A stretch of 64,000 nt of DNA from Polynucleobacter sp. HIN11 (GCF_030297675.1 NZ_AP028142.1:868001-932000), one strand, 5' to 3'; shown: positions 16,797-27,054, numbered from the stretch's first letter. Notes: generated from the sequence alone by a model not told the origin. A program made the numbers and translations.

Positions 16797-16900
16797 ACAG
16801 AGTTACCCTGATTCGATCCGACTAGAATAGAGACTTGGTAGACATCAATACCCAGATTCATTCTAGAAACATTTTATAAGCAACTGATTTAAATAATTAA

Positions 16901-17551
16901 TTGTTAGATACCCAAGCAATTTTCCTGTCCTTACAGTTAGCCTTTTGGACCTTGGTGGTCTTAATCCCCATTGGGATCTGGCTTGGCTATCAGTTAGCCC
17001 AAGCTGGCCCCTGGAAATCCTGGGCCGAAGCCGCACTCGCCCTACCCTTGGTCTTGCCGCCCACGGTCTTGGGTTACTACTTTATCGTGGCGTTTGCTGG
17101 CAAAAGTCTCTTTGGGGAACCCCTGGTGTTCTCATTCACTGGTCTCTTAATTGCCTCCATCATCGTCAATCTACCGTTTGCAATCCAACCCATCCAACGG
17201 GCCTACGAAGCGATCCCCACAGAGATTAAGGAAGCAGCCAAGGTCAGTGGACTTAGTACTTGGCAGCGCTTTCGCTTCATTGAGCTGCCCTTGGCCTGGC
17301 CAGGCATCCTTAGTGGTGCGGCGATGACCTTTGCCCATACCTTGGGTGAGTTTGGAGTGGTCCTTATGGTGGGGGGCGCCATTCCTGGAGAAACCAAAAC
17401 TGCATCGATCGCAATTTACGACAAGGTGCAGACGTTTGATAGCGCAGGAGCCGGTGCTCTTTCTGTGATCCTGTTGTTGATCTCGCTTGTTGCCATTGCT
17501 ATTTCCTATGGAGTCTTTGGTCGCAATACTGCTGGGGCGCGCCGTGCTTAA
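16901..17551 (+). CDS. modB: Molybdate ABC transporter permease
   Basis: A 216-residue inner-membrane permease with about five helices and the ABC contact loop EAAKVSGLSTWQRFRFIELPLAWPGI (about 108-133). Length and motifs fit ModB. The start must be TTG 16901, since a stop codon directly precedes it and no ATG lies near. No Shine-Dalgarno is visible. Its position beside the molybdoenzyme gene soxC supports molybdate as the substrate. A periplasmic ModA gene is not next to it. A related tungstate or sulfate permease is the main alternative. Confidence 0.8.
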   Translation: MLDTQAIFLSLQLAFWTLVVLIPIGIWLGYQLAQAGPWKSWAEAALALPLVLPPTVLGYYFIVAFAGKSLFGEPLVFSFTGLLIASIIVNLPFAIQPIQRAYEAIPTEIKEAAKVSGLSTWQRFRFIELPLAWPGILSGAAMTFAHTLGEFGVVLMVGGAIPGETKTASIAIYDKVQTFDSAGAGALSVILLLISLVAIAISYGVFGRNTAGARRA

Positions 17552-18656
17552 GGTTCATCTTCAGCAAACGCTTCCCAACCCCCTGTCGATTCAGCTAGAG
17601 ATTGATGCCGGTGAAGTTCATGCCTTAGTGGGCCCCTCGGGCAGCGGCAAGACCAGTATCTTGCGCTCCATTGCCGGCCTTCACCATCCGGAGTTTGCTT
17701 ACATTGAATGCGATCATCAGGTCTGGCTCAATCGTGATACGGCCCGTGGGCCTATGATCATCTTGCCACCCAATCAACGCTCATGCGGATTCTTATTCCA
17801 ACAATACGCTCTTTTTCCCCATCTCAGCGCCCTCGATAACGTATGTATGGCGCTTTACAACGCCATCAGCGATCCACAAAAGCGTAGGGCTGAAGCTCAG
17901 CGTTGGCTCGATGAACTCAATATTGGCGAACTTGGAGAGCGCTTACCCAAACAGTTATCGGGTGGGCAGCAACAACGTGTTGCTCTGGCGCGCGCCTTAG
18001 CACGTTCACCCAAGATGCTTTTGCTCGATGAGCCTTTCTCAGCAATCGATATACCGACTCGCCAGAAACTGTATCAAACGCTGGCTGAGCTTCGCAAGCA
18101 ACTCAACATCCCCATCATCTTGGTCACGCACGATCTGCGTGAGGCCCATTTATTAGCCGACCGCATCACCGTGCTCGATCACGGTGTGGGTTTACAAACC
18201 GCGAACCCACAATCCTTATTTACTAAGCCCCGTAATGCACGTGTTGCCCAGCTCGTTGGCATCCCCAATCTCTTTCATGGGGTGTTTAATGGTGGCACTC
18301 TGTCGTGGGGTTCAAGCCCCTGGACCTTTCAAGTGATTGATAAAGGTCGCATTCCACCAAATGCTCAAGTAGCATGGGTGATTCCTCAAGAGGGGCTCAG
18401 TGTTCACATCAACCCAGACAGCCATCGCATTCCGTGTCGCGTTAACGCCATCAGTGCTTTGGGTCAGATTGCGCTCATTGAGTTCTCGATCGATGGTTTG
18501 AATGAACTCTTAACATGGGAAGCTTCTGCTGCAGAAGTGAAGCGTTTAGGTTTGGAACGAGATGCGCAGGTGTATCTCGAGCTCGATTGCAAGCTGATTC
18601 ATATCATGCCGCTGCGCCCAATTAACGACCCGCGACGTTTTGTTGGTGTTACTTAA
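17544..18656 (+). CDS. modC: Molybdate ABC transporter ATP-binding protein
   Basis: A 370-residue ABC ATPase. Walker A is GPSGSGKTS (about 30-38), the signature LSGGQQQR (about 137), Walker B LLLDEPFSAID, and the switch histidine is in LVTHD. A C-terminal regulatory domain of about 130 residues resembles the TOBE/MOP part of ModC. The frame is open from 17487, but GTG 17544 gives a normal N-terminus, has GGGG upstream and overlaps modB by 8 bases. The gene ends directly against the convergent metZ stop with no gap. Confidence 0.8.
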   Translation: MLKVHLQQTLPNPLSIQLEIDAGEVHALVGPSGSGKTSILRSIAGLHHPEFAYIECDHQVWLNRDTARGPMIILPPNQRSCGFLFQQYALFPHLSALDNVCMALYNAISDPQKRRAEAQRWLDELNIGELGERLPKQLSGGQQQRVALARALARSPKMLLLDEPFSAIDIPTRQKLYQTLAELRKQLNIPIILVTHDLREAHLLADRITVLDHGVGLQTANPQSLFTKPRNARVAQLVGIPNLFHGVFNGGTLSWGSSPWTFQVIDKGRIPPNAQVAWVIPQEGLSVHINPDSHRIPCRVNAISALGQIALIEFSIDGLNELLTWEASAAEVKRLGLERDAQVYLELDCKLIHIMPLRPINDPRRFVGVT

Positions 18657-19862
18657 TTACTTCTTTAATCCAGCCGATAGGTCGCGCTTGAGATCGTCAA
18701 TGTTCTCAAGGCCAACGGCAATCCGGACTAGACCATCAACAATGCCGGCGTCTTTACGTGCTTGCGGTGTAATACGAGCGTGGGTCGTACTGGCTGGATG
18801 TGTAATCGTAGTACGCGTATCGCCAAGGTTTGCTGTGATGGAGCATAAACGTGTTTGATTAATGAGCTTATACGCCGCTTTCTTGCCACCCTTCAGAACA
18901 AATGACACAATCGGGCCACCTGCTTTTTGCTGGCGCTTTGCCAAGGCATGTTGCGGATGGCTCTTCAGACCTGGGTGATACACGCGCTCGACTCCAATTT
19001 GTTTCTCCAACCACTGCGCCAATGCTAGAGCATTCGCACTTTGCGCTTGCATTCTCAGCTCTAAGGTCTCCAGCCCTTTTAGAAACACCCAAGCATTAAA
19101 CGCGGAGAGCGTGGGACCCGCGGTACGAACAAAAGGAAATACTTTACCCATGACGAAATCACGACTGCCCACAATTGCCCCGCCGACGACCCGCCCTTGC
19201 CCATCAAGATACTTGGTCGCTGAATGAATCACCACATCTGCACCGAGCGCCAAAGGCTTTTGTAAGGCCGGGGTACAAAAACAGTTATCCACTACCAATA
19301 GCGCTTTGGCTTTCTTAGCAATCTTCGCAATTCCCGCAATATCCGCAATCTCGGTTAGGGGATTAGACGGGGTTTCTAGATAAAAGAGCTTGGTATTACT
19401 TTGCACCGCTGCTTGCCATGCCTTTAGATCATTAATAGCCACATAGCTTGTCGTAATGCCAAAGCGACTCAGAATTGATGAGAACAGCTGGGTGGTTGCA
19501 CCAAACACGGATTTTGAGCACACGACATGATCACCTGCTTGCAGATGCGCCATCGCCGTGGTCAAAATGGCGGCCATTCCAGAGGATGTGGCAATGCATG
19601 CCTCGCCACCTTCGAGTGCCGCGAGACGGTCCTGAAACATGCTGACCGTTGGATTGGTAAACCGTGAATAGATAAATCCTTGATCGGCATGGGCAAAGCC
19701 ATGCTCTGCCTCTTCGGCTGAGTTAAAACAAAAGCTGGAGGTCAAGAACATCGCCTCCGAGTGCTCCTGATAATCGCTTGAACGACGAGTACCAGCTCGA
19801 ACCGCTAGGGTCTCAGGTGCCAAGGTTTTGAGATTAGGTTTAGGCCGTATGGATTTTTTCAT
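18657..19862 (-). CDS. metZ: O-succinylhomoserine sulfhydrylase
   Basis: A 401-residue PLP enzyme of the Cys/Met metabolism family that makes homocysteine directly from O-succinylhomoserine and sulfide. The PLP lysine is in IHSATKYLDGQGRVVGGAIVG (near 210), and the motif YSRFTNPT near residue 65 is conserved. MetZ is favoured over MetB/MetC by its usual place after purF in this family of bacteria. It is the last gene of the long minus-strand block. Upstream 19863-19932 shows no clear promoter. Confidence 0.92.
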   Translation of the reverse strand: MKKSIRPKPNLKTLAPETLAVRAGTRRSSDYQEHSEAMFLTSSFCFNSAEEAEHGFAHADQGFIYSRFTNPTVSMFQDRLAALEGGEACIATSSGMAAILTTAMAHLQAGDHVVCSKSVFGATTQLFSSILSRFGITTSYVAINDLKAWQAAVQSNTKLFYLETPSNPLTEIADIAGIAKIAKKAKALLVVDNCFCTPALQKPLALGADVVIHSATKYLDGQGRVVGGAIVGSRDFVMGKVFPFVRTAGPTLSAFNAWVFLKGLETLELRMQAQSANALALAQWLEKQIGVERVYHPGLKSHPQHALAKRQQKAGGPIVSFVLKGGKKAAYKLINQTRLCSITANLGDTRTTITHPASTTHARITPQARKDAGIVDGLVRIAVGLENIDDLKRDLSAGLKK

Positions 19863-19932
19863 AACAGATCAAGTTTGACAGGTAAATGACGGGCTGTCAC
19901 GCAGAGCATGCTGCAAATGCCACGACTGTTGT

Positions 19933-21471
19933 TTAGTCTCCGTTAGCTAGATGCAAATGCAGTTGTGAGCGCGCAAAGTCACTGGGGTCGCTCTTACGAT
20001 CCTCTTCCTTGTTTGCAATATTGCGTGCTGCCTCGAGTGCATCCAAATAAGCCTCGGTGATATCGCCCGTAATGTAATGGCCATCAAAGCACGATGCCTC
20101 AAAATTTTTGATATTGGGATTAATGTCTTGGACCGCTTTTTTCATATCCTCAACGCTTTGATAAATCAGCTGATCGGCTCCGATGAGATCATTGATTTCG
20201 TCATGGGTGCGGCCATACGCAACCAGCTCACTGCGGGTTGGCATATCAATGCCGTAGACATTGGGAAAGCGCACTGGCGGTGCAGCAGATGCAAAGATCA
20301 CCTTCTTGGCTCCTGACTCACGCGCCATCTGTACGATCTCATACGAGGTGGTACCGCGCACAATTGAATCATCGACAATTAAGACGGTCTTATCTTTAAA
20401 CTCAATACGCATTGCATTTAACTTCTGACGCACAGACTTTTTGCGCACTGCTTGACCAGGCATGATGAAGGTACGACCGATGTAGCGATTCTTAAAAAAT
20501 CCTTCACGATAGGAGATGCCTAAGCGTTTTGCCACTTGAAGTGCTGCAGGTCGACTGGAGTCTGGGATTGGCATCACCACATCAATCTTGCTAACGTCGG
20601 TCTCCGCCCGAATCTTCTCGGCCAAGTAGTCACCCATGCGCATGCGAACGTTGTATACCGTCACGCCATCAATGGTTGAATCGGGACGAGCCAAATAGAC
20701 ATACTCAAAAATACATGGATTAAGACTAGCATTGGGTGCGCACTGCCGCGTATGAAAGTTTCCATCGAGATCAATGTAGATTGCCTCACCCGGCGCCACA
20801 TCCCGCACGAAGGTGTAGCCCAATCCTTCCAGCGCAACCGACTCGGAAGCCAACATCCATTCCGGCCCATCGGGTGTATCGACCTTACCAATGCACAAAG
20901 GACGAATTCCAAAAGGATCCCGAAATGCTAACAAACCAAATCCAGCAATGAGAGACACCACTGCGTAGGATCCCTTCACCCGTTTGTTAAGCCCTGCGAC
21001 GGCTTTAAAGATCGAGTCATCATCCAAGGCAGCACTGTTGGTCTCTTTTTGTAACTCATCAGCGAGGACATTGAGTAAGACCTCGGTATCGGAGCTAGTA
21101 TTAATATGGCGGCGATCACGATAAGCCATTTCACTCCGCAGCATAGGGGCATTGGTTAGGTTGCCGTTGTGCGCCAAGATAATGCCAAAGGGTGCGCTGA
21201 CATAAAACGGTTGTGCCTCCTCTTCACTGCTAGCCGAACCAGCAGTGGGATAGCGCACTTGGCCGATGCCTGCATTGCCAACGAGACTGCGCATATTGCG
21301 AGTACGAAATACATCGCGCACCAAGCCATTGGCCTTATGCATCGCAAATGAATTACCGTTCATGGTGGCAATCCCGGCTGCGTCCTGGCCGCGATGTTGC
21401 AGCAGGAGCAAGGCGTCATATAAGAGTTGATTTACAGGTCGATGCGAAATCGTTCCGACAACACCACACAT
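19933..21471 (-). CDS. purF: Amidophosphoribosyltransferase
   Basis: First enzyme of purine synthesis, 512 residues. It converts PRPP and glutamine to phosphoribosylamine. MCGVVG at the start places the nucleophile C2 at the N-terminus after methionine removal, so the protein is of the processed type without a long propeptide. The PRPP-binding loop is TVLIVDDSIVRGTTSYEIV (about 356-374). The Fe-S cysteines of Bacillus-type enzymes are not evident. It starts 2 bases after cvpA, a linkage common in proteobacteria. Confidence 0.97.
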   Translation of the reverse strand: MCGVVGTISHRPVNQLLYDALLLLQHRGQDAAGIATMNGNSFAMHKANGLVRDVFRTRNMRSLVGNAGIGQVRYPTAGSASSEEEAQPFYVSAPFGIILAHNGNLTNAPMLRSEMAYRDRRHINTSSDTEVLLNVLADELQKETNSAALDDDSIFKAVAGLNKRVKGSYAVVSLIAGFGLLAFRDPFGIRPLCIGKVDTPDGPEWMLASESVALEGLGYTFVRDVAPGEAIYIDLDGNFHTRQCAPNASLNPCIFEYVYLARPDSTIDGVTVYNVRMRMGDYLAEKIRAETDVSKIDVVMPIPDSSRPAALQVAKRLGISYREGFFKNRYIGRTFIMPGQAVRKKSVRQKLNAMRIEFKDKTVLIVDDSIVRGTTSYEIVQMARESGAKKVIFASAAPPVRFPNVYGIDMPTRSELVAYGRTHDEINDLIGADQLIYQSVEDMKKAVQDINPNIKNFEASCFDGHYITGDITEAYLDALEAARNIANKEEDRKSDPSDFARSQLHLHLANGD

Positions 21472-21473
21472 AG

Positions 21474-22025
21474 TTAGCCCCCTGCCGATCGGGAACGATC
21501 GGTCATTGAAATTGCATTTAACTGCTTTGCCCAGTTTTCAGGCAACCAAGAACGGATTAGGCCCGTTCCCTGTTCAAGCACTGGCCGAATTGCAGAAGCT
21601 TGCCATGCCTGGGTGTCCTGTGCGCCAGTGAGCGCCCCCAGCGTGCTTAATACAACGAGCACTAAGGCGCCCCGGACAAAACCAAACAATAATCCAAAGA
21701 AACGATCAACCAAGGTAAGCCCAGCGCTCGAGAGTAAGGACTGAAAGGCGCGAGCCAATAACCCAGCGGCAATGAGGATGGCAACAAAGATGAGTAGGAA
21801 AGCAGCCGCTAAGCGCGCGGTCTCATTGGGAATAAATGCCGAGAGCCATTCGGTCGCCAAATAATTACAGAAATGGTAAGCGAGCCACGCAGCAGAAAAC
21901 CAAGATGCGAGCGCAATGATCTCCCGAAAAAATCCGCGCCACAAGCCAACTACTGCTGAAACTATCAAGATGCCAATCGCAAAGTAATCTAAGGTTGTTA
22001 GTTGGATGGCGCCGAGTGACTGCAT
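21474..22025 (-). CDS. cvpA: CvpA family membrane protein
   Basis: A 183-residue inner-membrane protein with four hydrophobic segments in the first 130 residues and the family pattern VGLWRGFFREIIALASWF (about 27-44), later VDRFFGLLFGFVRGALVLVV. CvpA was first found through colicin V production and is widely linked with purF. Its biochemical role is unclear. It is tightly packed between the SPOR gene and purF (2-base gaps). Confidence 0.93.
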   Translation of the reverse strand: MQSLGAIQLTTLDYFAIGILIVSAVVGLWRGFFREIIALASWFSAAWLAYHFCNYLATEWLSAFIPNETARLAAAFLLIFVAILIAAGLLARAFQSLLSSAGLTLVDRFFGLLFGFVRGALVLVVLSTLGALTGAQDTQAWQASAIRPVLEQGTGLIRSWLPENWAKQLNAISMTDRSRSAGG

Positions 22026-22027
22026 GA

Positions 22028-22792
22028 TTAACTCTTATTCAACTCAACGATGCGAGGGCTTAAGCCAAGGGAGCGGATTCGTTTCTCGGCCGACTCTGCC
22101 GCCTCGCGCTCAGTAAACGGGCCAGCTCTTAGCAAATAGAGCTTGACGCCCTCCGCGTTATTGCGAGTCAGAACGTAATACGGAATCTTGTTCTCTTTTA
22201 ACTTGGCAACCCAACCATTGGCACGCTCCTCAGAAGCAAAGGCCCCAATCTGAATCACAAACTTGCCGTTGGCTGCTACCTTGGCATCAGCTGCGCCAGC
22301 AGGCTCTTTACTGGTGCTCACCAACTCTTCACCCGGTGCTAAACCTAAACTTTTATTTGGGGCATTCGAAGTTGCTGGGGCTGGGCTAGCTGGTTTTTGC
22401 GCTGCCACCGGAGGGCTCGCAGGGGCTGCTGGCGCAAGCTCAGGTTTTGGTTCTGCTTTCACTTCCACCGGTGGTTTTTTATCAGGTTCGGCATTGAGCA
22501 CACCAGCTGCAGGATTAGGCAAGTTACTCACAATTTGCACCGTGATGTCATTAGCGACTGGTTTGGGTTGTTGATCCAAAATCTGCGGCAAGCCAATCAC
22601 TGCAATCAATACCAGTGTGGCTGCACCAATCAGGCGATGGCGGGCACGTTGCTTTTCAGGGTCCTCGGTCAGCGCAAGGTCTTCTCCATTATCTTCAGCA
22701 GACTTTGCGCGCTTTGGAAGGGTGCGGCGAGCCAGGGGCTCAATTTTTTGGGGGGCAGGCTTGCGTCGAAACAGATTCGATAAGAAGGTCAT
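22028..22792 (-). CDS. SPOR-domain membrane protein (DedD-like)
   Basis: A 254-residue protein with a basic cytoplasmic N-terminus, one membrane helix (about 54-70, LIGAATLVLIAVIGLPQIL), a long Pro/Ala/Lys-rich periplasmic linker (about 85-165) and a C-terminal SPOR domain (about 172-252) that starts GKFVIQIGAFASEERANGW. SPOR domains bind denuded septal peptidoglycan, so a role in cell division is likely. DedD occupies this folC-cvpA position in many proteobacteria. Confidence 0.85.
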   Translation of the reverse strand: MTFLSNLFRRKPAPQKIEPLARRTLPKRAKSAEDNGEDLALTEDPEKQRARHRLIGAATLVLIAVIGLPQILDQQPKPVANDITVQIVSNLPNPAAGVLNAEPDKKPPVEVKAEPKPELAPAAPASPPVAAQKPASPAPATSNAPNKSLGLAPGEELVSTSKEPAGAADAKVAANGKFVIQIGAFASEERANGWVAKLKENKIPYYVLTRNNAEGVKLYLLRAGPFTEREAAESAEKRIRSLGLSPRIVELNKS

Positions 22793-22795
22793 GGA

Positions 22796-24100
22796 TCAAT
22801 GTGCCTGGTTATTTCGATAAGCCATTACGCCTGCAACGGTATAGAAGGATCCGAAGACTGTAATTCTATCACCCTCGCCTGCCTTATCCAACGCAGCTTG
22901 ATAGGCAGCTCCTGGATTTGGGAACACTAAGGCTTCTTTGTTGAGTGCCTGCAAGCGTTTTACAAGATCGTGCGCTGAGGCAGCTCTTGGCGTTGGTAAA
23001 TCGGTGCAATACCAATAATCAACGATATCTAACATTGGTTTGAGTACACCTTCAATGTCTTTATCGGCCATTGCTCCGAACACGGCATAGGTGTATGGGT
23101 GATATGCCATAGCTTCAATACTTTGAGCCAAGGTGGCTGCCGCATGCGGATTATGGGCAACATCTAATACCACGATGGGCCTGCCTGGCAGAACCTGAAA
23201 GCGTCCAGGTAACTCCACCAGCGCTAAGCCATTCCGAATATCCTGAGCGCTAACCGGTAATCGATCATGCAAGGCCATCAATGCAGCAATTACTGCTGAA
23301 GCATTGAGAAGTTGATTAGCACCACGTAATGCAGGATAGCCAAGACCACTAAAGCGCTTACCCCGTCCCGACCAACCCCATTGCTGTTGATCGCCCGTAA
23401 ATGAATAATCCTTGCCCATCAGGTAGAGGTCAGCACCAATCTCCTTAGCATGATTGATCAAAGACGTGGGAGGCATCGGATCACCGCAGATTGCAATCGC
23501 CTTGGGTCGGAAGATACCTGCTTTCTCAAAAGCGATCGCCTCACGGGTATTACCTAAATAAGCCATGTGATCCAAATCAATACTGGTCACAATCGCGCAA
23601 TCCGCATCGACAATATTGACCGCATCGAGTCGCCCGCCCATCCCGACCTCTAAGATCGCAGCATCAACCTTCGCATTGGCAAATAGATCCATGATTGCTA
23701 AAGTGGTGAACTCAAAATATGTGAGGGTTGGTGGATCACTCAATCGACAACGCGCCTGTTCAACTCGCTCAAAGGCGTTTAGTAAATCAGCATCACCGAC
23801 ATCAGCCCCATTAATTCTGGCGCGCTCGTTAAATCGCAAGAGATGGGGTGATGTATGACAGGCGACCTTATATCCGGCCGCCAGTAAGATACTTTCTAGA
23901 AATGCACAAGTGGATCCTTTGCCATTCGTTCCGCCCACCGTAATCACGGGGCATGGAAACTTCAGTCCCAGCGATTCCTTGACCCGGGTAATACGGCCAA
24001 GTCCCATATCGATTCCTACTGGATGTGCAGTCTCCAAGTGGGATAACCACTCGTCTAGGTTTGTAAATAGAATTGGTTGGCTCTGCTGGGGTTCAAGCAC
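22796..24100 (-). CDS. folC: Dihydrofolate synthase / folylpolyglutamate synthase
   Basis: A 434-residue Mur-ligase-family enzyme that adds glutamate to dihydropteroate and to folates. The P-loop GGTNGKGSTCAFLES lies near 57-71, and the second ATP-binding motif LEVGMGGRLDAVN near 150. The C-terminal domain includes VVLDVAHNPHAAATLA. Initiation is at a GTG (24100). It sits 3 bases after accD, the usual accD-folC order. Confidence 0.95.
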   Translation of the reverse strand: MLEPQQSQPILFTNLDEWLSHLETAHPVGIDMGLGRITRVKESLGLKFPCPVITVGGTNGKGSTCAFLESILLAAGYKVACHTSPHLLRFNERARINGADVGDADLLNAFERVEQARCRLSDPPTLTYFEFTTLAIMDLFANAKVDAAILEVGMGGRLDAVNIVDADCAIVTSIDLDHMAYLGNTREAIAFEKAGIFRPKAIAICGDPMPPTSLINHAKEIGADLYLMGKDYSFTGDQQQWGWSGRGKRFSGLGYPALRGANQLLNASAVIAALMALHDRLPVSAQDIRNGLALVELPGRFQVLPGRPIVVLDVAHNPHAAATLAQSIEAMAYHPYTYAVFGAMADKDIEGVLKPMLDIVDYWYCTDLPTPRAASAHDLVKRLQALNKEALVFPNPGAAYQAALDKAGEGDRITVFGSFYTVAGVMAYRNNQAH

Positions 24101-24103
24101 GAC

Positions 24104-25006
24104 TTAGCTCGAACTATTAGTTTGCAGCAATTGCTTTGGTAGCTTCTCAGCCGGGATCTTTTGCAATAAGGCGAGTAATTTTGCGAGTTCGGCGCGCATC
24201 TGACGACGGTCAACAATCATGTCGATACCGCCTTTTTGCATCAGAAACTCAGAGCGCTGAAATCCTTCGGGCAATTTCTCACGCACGGTTTGCTCAATCA
24301 CGCGCGGACCGGCAAAGCCAATCAAGGCCTTAGGTTCAGCCATCACCACATCGCCCATGAATGCAAAACTGGCTGAGATGCCGCCCATCGTAGGATCGGT
24401 TAAAACGCTAATGTAGGGCAAGCCCGCTTGCGAGAGCTTAGTTAGCATCGAGTTTGTTTTGGCCATTTGCAGGAGTGATAACAAGCTCTCCTGCATGCGC
24501 GCTCCGCCAGTTGCAGTAATGCAAATGAAGGCGCATTTTTTCTGGATGGCCTCTTGAACACCCCGCACAAAGCGCTCACCCACTACCGAGCCCATCGAGC
24601 CACCCATGTATTCAAACTCAAAACACGCCACCACTGCAGGAATGGATTCAATCTTGCCGGCAATTACTACTAGGGCTTCGGACTCACCCGATGCATCACT
24701 GGCTTGCTTTAAACGATCGGGGTATTTTTTACTATCTTTGAACTTGAGAGCATCAACCGGATACACTGATTCACCAATTTCAACGCGAGGCTTAGGATCT
24801 AATAAATGATCAAGGCGTTTGCGCGCATTGATGCGCATATGGTGGGAGCACTTTGGGCAAACCGAAAGATTGGCTTCAATATCGCTGCTGTAAAGAACCG
24901 CATCGCACCCGCCACATTTGACCCATAAACCCTCGGGGACGGTCTTCCGACTGGCCGGATCGCTTTGTTGGATCTGGGGCGGAAGTATTTTGTCAATCCA
25001 GCTCAT
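24104..25006 (-). CDS. accD: Acetyl-CoA carboxylase carboxyltransferase beta subunit
   Basis: A 300-residue subunit that, with AccA, moves the carboxyl group from biotin to acetyl-CoA in fatty acid synthesis. The four-cysteine zinc ribbon is visible at C31, C34, C50 and C53. The carboxyltransferase motifs [14 protein letters not shown] and [19 protein letters not shown] follow. It lies 19 bases after trpA within the trp-acc-fol run. Confidence 0.97.
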   Translation of the reverse strand: MSWIDKILPPQIQQSDPASRKTVPEGLWVKCGGCDAVLYSSDIEANLSVCPKCSHHMRINARKRLDHLLDPKPRVEIGESVYPVDALKFKDSKKYPDRLKQASDASGESEALVVIAGKIESIPAVVACFEFEYMGGSMGSVVGERFVRGVQEAIQKKCAFICITATGGARMQESLLSLLQMAKTNSMLTKLSQAGLPYISVLTDPTMGGISASFAFMGDVVMAEPKALIGFAGPRVIEQTVREKLPEGFQRSEFLMQKGGIDMIVDRRQMRAELAKLLALLQKIPAEKLPKQLLQTNSSS

Positions 25007-25025
25007 AGCGGTATTGTAACGACCT

Positions 25026-25826
25026 TCAATCGCGGTCTAAAGCCTGGCGGATTTCGTGGATAAAGCGCTCAAGCACCACCAACTCTTCACCCTTTTTTGC
25101 CTCTTCAAGTAATTGAACAATCCGACTACCAATCACGACTGCATCAGCTGTTTTAGAAACCGCTTTGGCACTCGCCGCATCCCGAATCCCAAACCCAACG
25201 GCAACCGGAATCGAGGTCGCTTGCCGAATCAGGGGCAATACACTCGCTACATCTTGCGTATTTAAGTTACTTGCACCGGTGACGCCACGCAGCGATACGT
25301 AATAGATGTAACCCGCTGCAATTTGTGCGGCATGATGAATACGTTCTTGACTTGAGGTGGGTGCCAACAAGAAGATTGGATCAATACTCTCACTGCGCAT
25401 TTGTTTAGCAAACTCTTCGCATTCTTCAGGTGGATAATCCACAATCAATACACCATCAACGCCAGCTGCTTTAGCAGCTTTTGCAAATACCGCGTGACCC
25501 ATTTGCTCAACTGGATTGGCGTAACCCATCAACACCACGGGAGTGTTTTGATTCTTTTGTCGAAACTGCTGCACATTGGCTAAGCATTGCTTGAGTGTTA
25601 CGCCTTGTGCAAGGGCGCGCTCGGACGAACGCTGAATCACAGGGCCATCAGCCATTGGGTCTGAGAAAGGAACGCCCAACTCAATGACATCAGCCCCGCC
25701 CTTCACCAAGGCATGCATGACGTCCACGGTTAAATCAGGATGCGGGTCGCCCGCTGTAACAAAGGGGATCAGCCCTTTTTTATTTTTGGCCTTGAGTTCT
25801 GCAAATACGCCAGCAATCTTTGACAT
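25026..25826 (-). CDS. trpA: Tryptophan synthase alpha chain
   Basis: A 266-residue TIM-barrel protein that splits indole-3-glycerol phosphate. Family motifs are [17 protein letters not shown] (catalytic Glu near residue 46 and Asp near 57) and the phosphate-binding GFGIRD. It forms the alpha-beta complex with TrpB, encoded 3 bases upstream. Cytoplasmic. Confidence 0.97.
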   Translation of the reverse strand: MSKIAGVFAELKAKNKKGLIPFVTAGDPHPDLTVDVMHALVKGGADVIELGVPFSDPMADGPVIQRSSERALAQGVTLKQCLANVQQFRQKNQNTPVVLMGYANPVEQMGHAVFAKAAKAAGVDGVLIVDYPPEECEEFAKQMRSESIDPIFLLAPTSSQERIHHAAQIAAGYIYYVSLRGVTGASNLNTQDVASVLPLIRQATSIPVAVGFGIRDAASAKAVSKTADAVVIGSRIVQLLEEAKKGEELVVLERFIHEIRQALDRD

Positions 25827-25829
25827 GAA

Positions 25830-27023
25830 TTAGCCTTCCGAACCGGTTGCTTGAGCAACGGTATGCATGTCTTTATCGCCCCGACCCGAGAGATTAATCA
25901 AGATCACTTTATCTTTACTTAAGGTCGGTGCCAATTTGCAGGCATACGCCACTGCATGAGAAGACTCAAGTGCAGGAATAATGCCCTCAATGCGGCAGCA
26001 GTCATGGAAGGCCTTTAACGCATCCTCATCCGAAATCGCCACATACTCTGCTCGACCCGAATCTTTTAACCACGCATGCTCTGGTCCAACACCGGGGTAG
26101 TCCATACCAGCTGACACTGAATGGGTCTCGGCAATCTGACCGTTCTCATCTTGCAAGAGATAGGTACGATTGCCATGGAGTACGCCCGGTTTGCCGGCGC
26201 ATAGTGCCGCGGAGTGATCACCGGTATTCATGCCGCGACCTGCAGCCTCAACGCCGACCAAACGTACGTTAGGCACATCAATATACGGATAGAAGATGCC
26301 CATGGCATTTGATCCACCACCCACGCACGCTAATACATAGTCGGGCTGGCGACCAATCATCTCTGGCATTTGGACTTTGCACTCTTCTCCAATCACACTC
26401 TGAAAATCCCGCACCATCATGGGATAAGGATGAGGGCCGGCGACTGTACCAATGATGTAGAAGGTGTTTTCCACATTGGTAACCCAATCGCGCATGGCTT
26501 CATTGAGCGCATCTTTGAGCGTTTTACTACCTGACTCGACTGGCACCACTTTGGCGCCGAGCAACTTCATGCGATATACATTTTGGGCTTGGCGCGCAAC
26601 ATCGACAGAGCCTTGATAAACCGTGCAGTCCAGACCAAAGCGAGCACAAATGGTAGCGGTTGCCACGCCGTGTTGACCCGCACCAGTTTCGGCAATGATG
26701 CGAGGCTTACCCATGCGCTTAGCCAACATCGCTTGGCCAATCACATTGTTAATCTTATGAGCTCCGGTATGGTTCAGATCTTCGCGCTTGAGATAAATCT
26801 GCGCCCCACCCAATTGCTCACTTAAGCGTTTGGCATGATAGACCGGGGATGGACGACCCACAAAGTGTTTGAGCTCGTAGTGGAACTCTTCAATAAATGC
26901 TGGGTCATGCTGATATTTTGCATAGGCTTCTTTGAGCTCGTTTAATGCATACATCAATGTCTCAGAAACAAAGATGCCGCCATAGGGGCCAAAGTGGCCA
27001 CGTTCATCTGGTTTGTCGTACAT
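25830..27023 (-). CDS. trpB: Tryptophan synthase beta chain
   Basis: A 397-residue PLP enzyme that joins indole and serine. The PLP lysine is K90 in HTGAHKINN, and GGGSNAMG (near 230) binds the cofactor phosphate. The frame is open up to 27107, inside trpF, but ATG 27023 gives the standard [16 protein letters not shown] opening and has GAGGT at a good distance, so the extra 28 residues are rejected. The gap to trpF is then 31 bases. Confidence 0.97.
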   Translation of the reverse strand: MYDKPDERGHFGPYGGIFVSETLMYALNELKEAYAKYQHDPAFIEEFHYELKHFVGRPSPVYHAKRLSEQLGGAQIYLKREDLNHTGAHKINNVIGQAMLAKRMGKPRIIAETGAGQHGVATATICARFGLDCTVYQGSVDVARQAQNVYRMKLLGAKVVPVESGSKTLKDALNEAMRDWVTNVENTFYIIGTVAGPHPYPMMVRDFQSVIGEECKVQMPEMIGRQPDYVLACVGGGSNAMGIFYPYIDVPNVRLVGVEAAGRGMNTGDHSAALCAGKPGVLHGNRTYLLQDENGQIAETHSVSAGMDYPGVGPEHAWLKDSGRAEYVAISDEDALKAFHDCCRIEGIIPALESSHAVAYACKLAPTLSKDKVILINLSGRGDKDMHTVAQATGSEG

Positions 27024-27054
27024 AGGTACCTCGACTTGGTTTAACGCCAGGGCG

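Noticed and set aside
19863..19932. Gap between purF and metZ, examined for a SAM or purine riboswitch
   Set aside because: It is only 70 bases and has no conserved riboswitch core.
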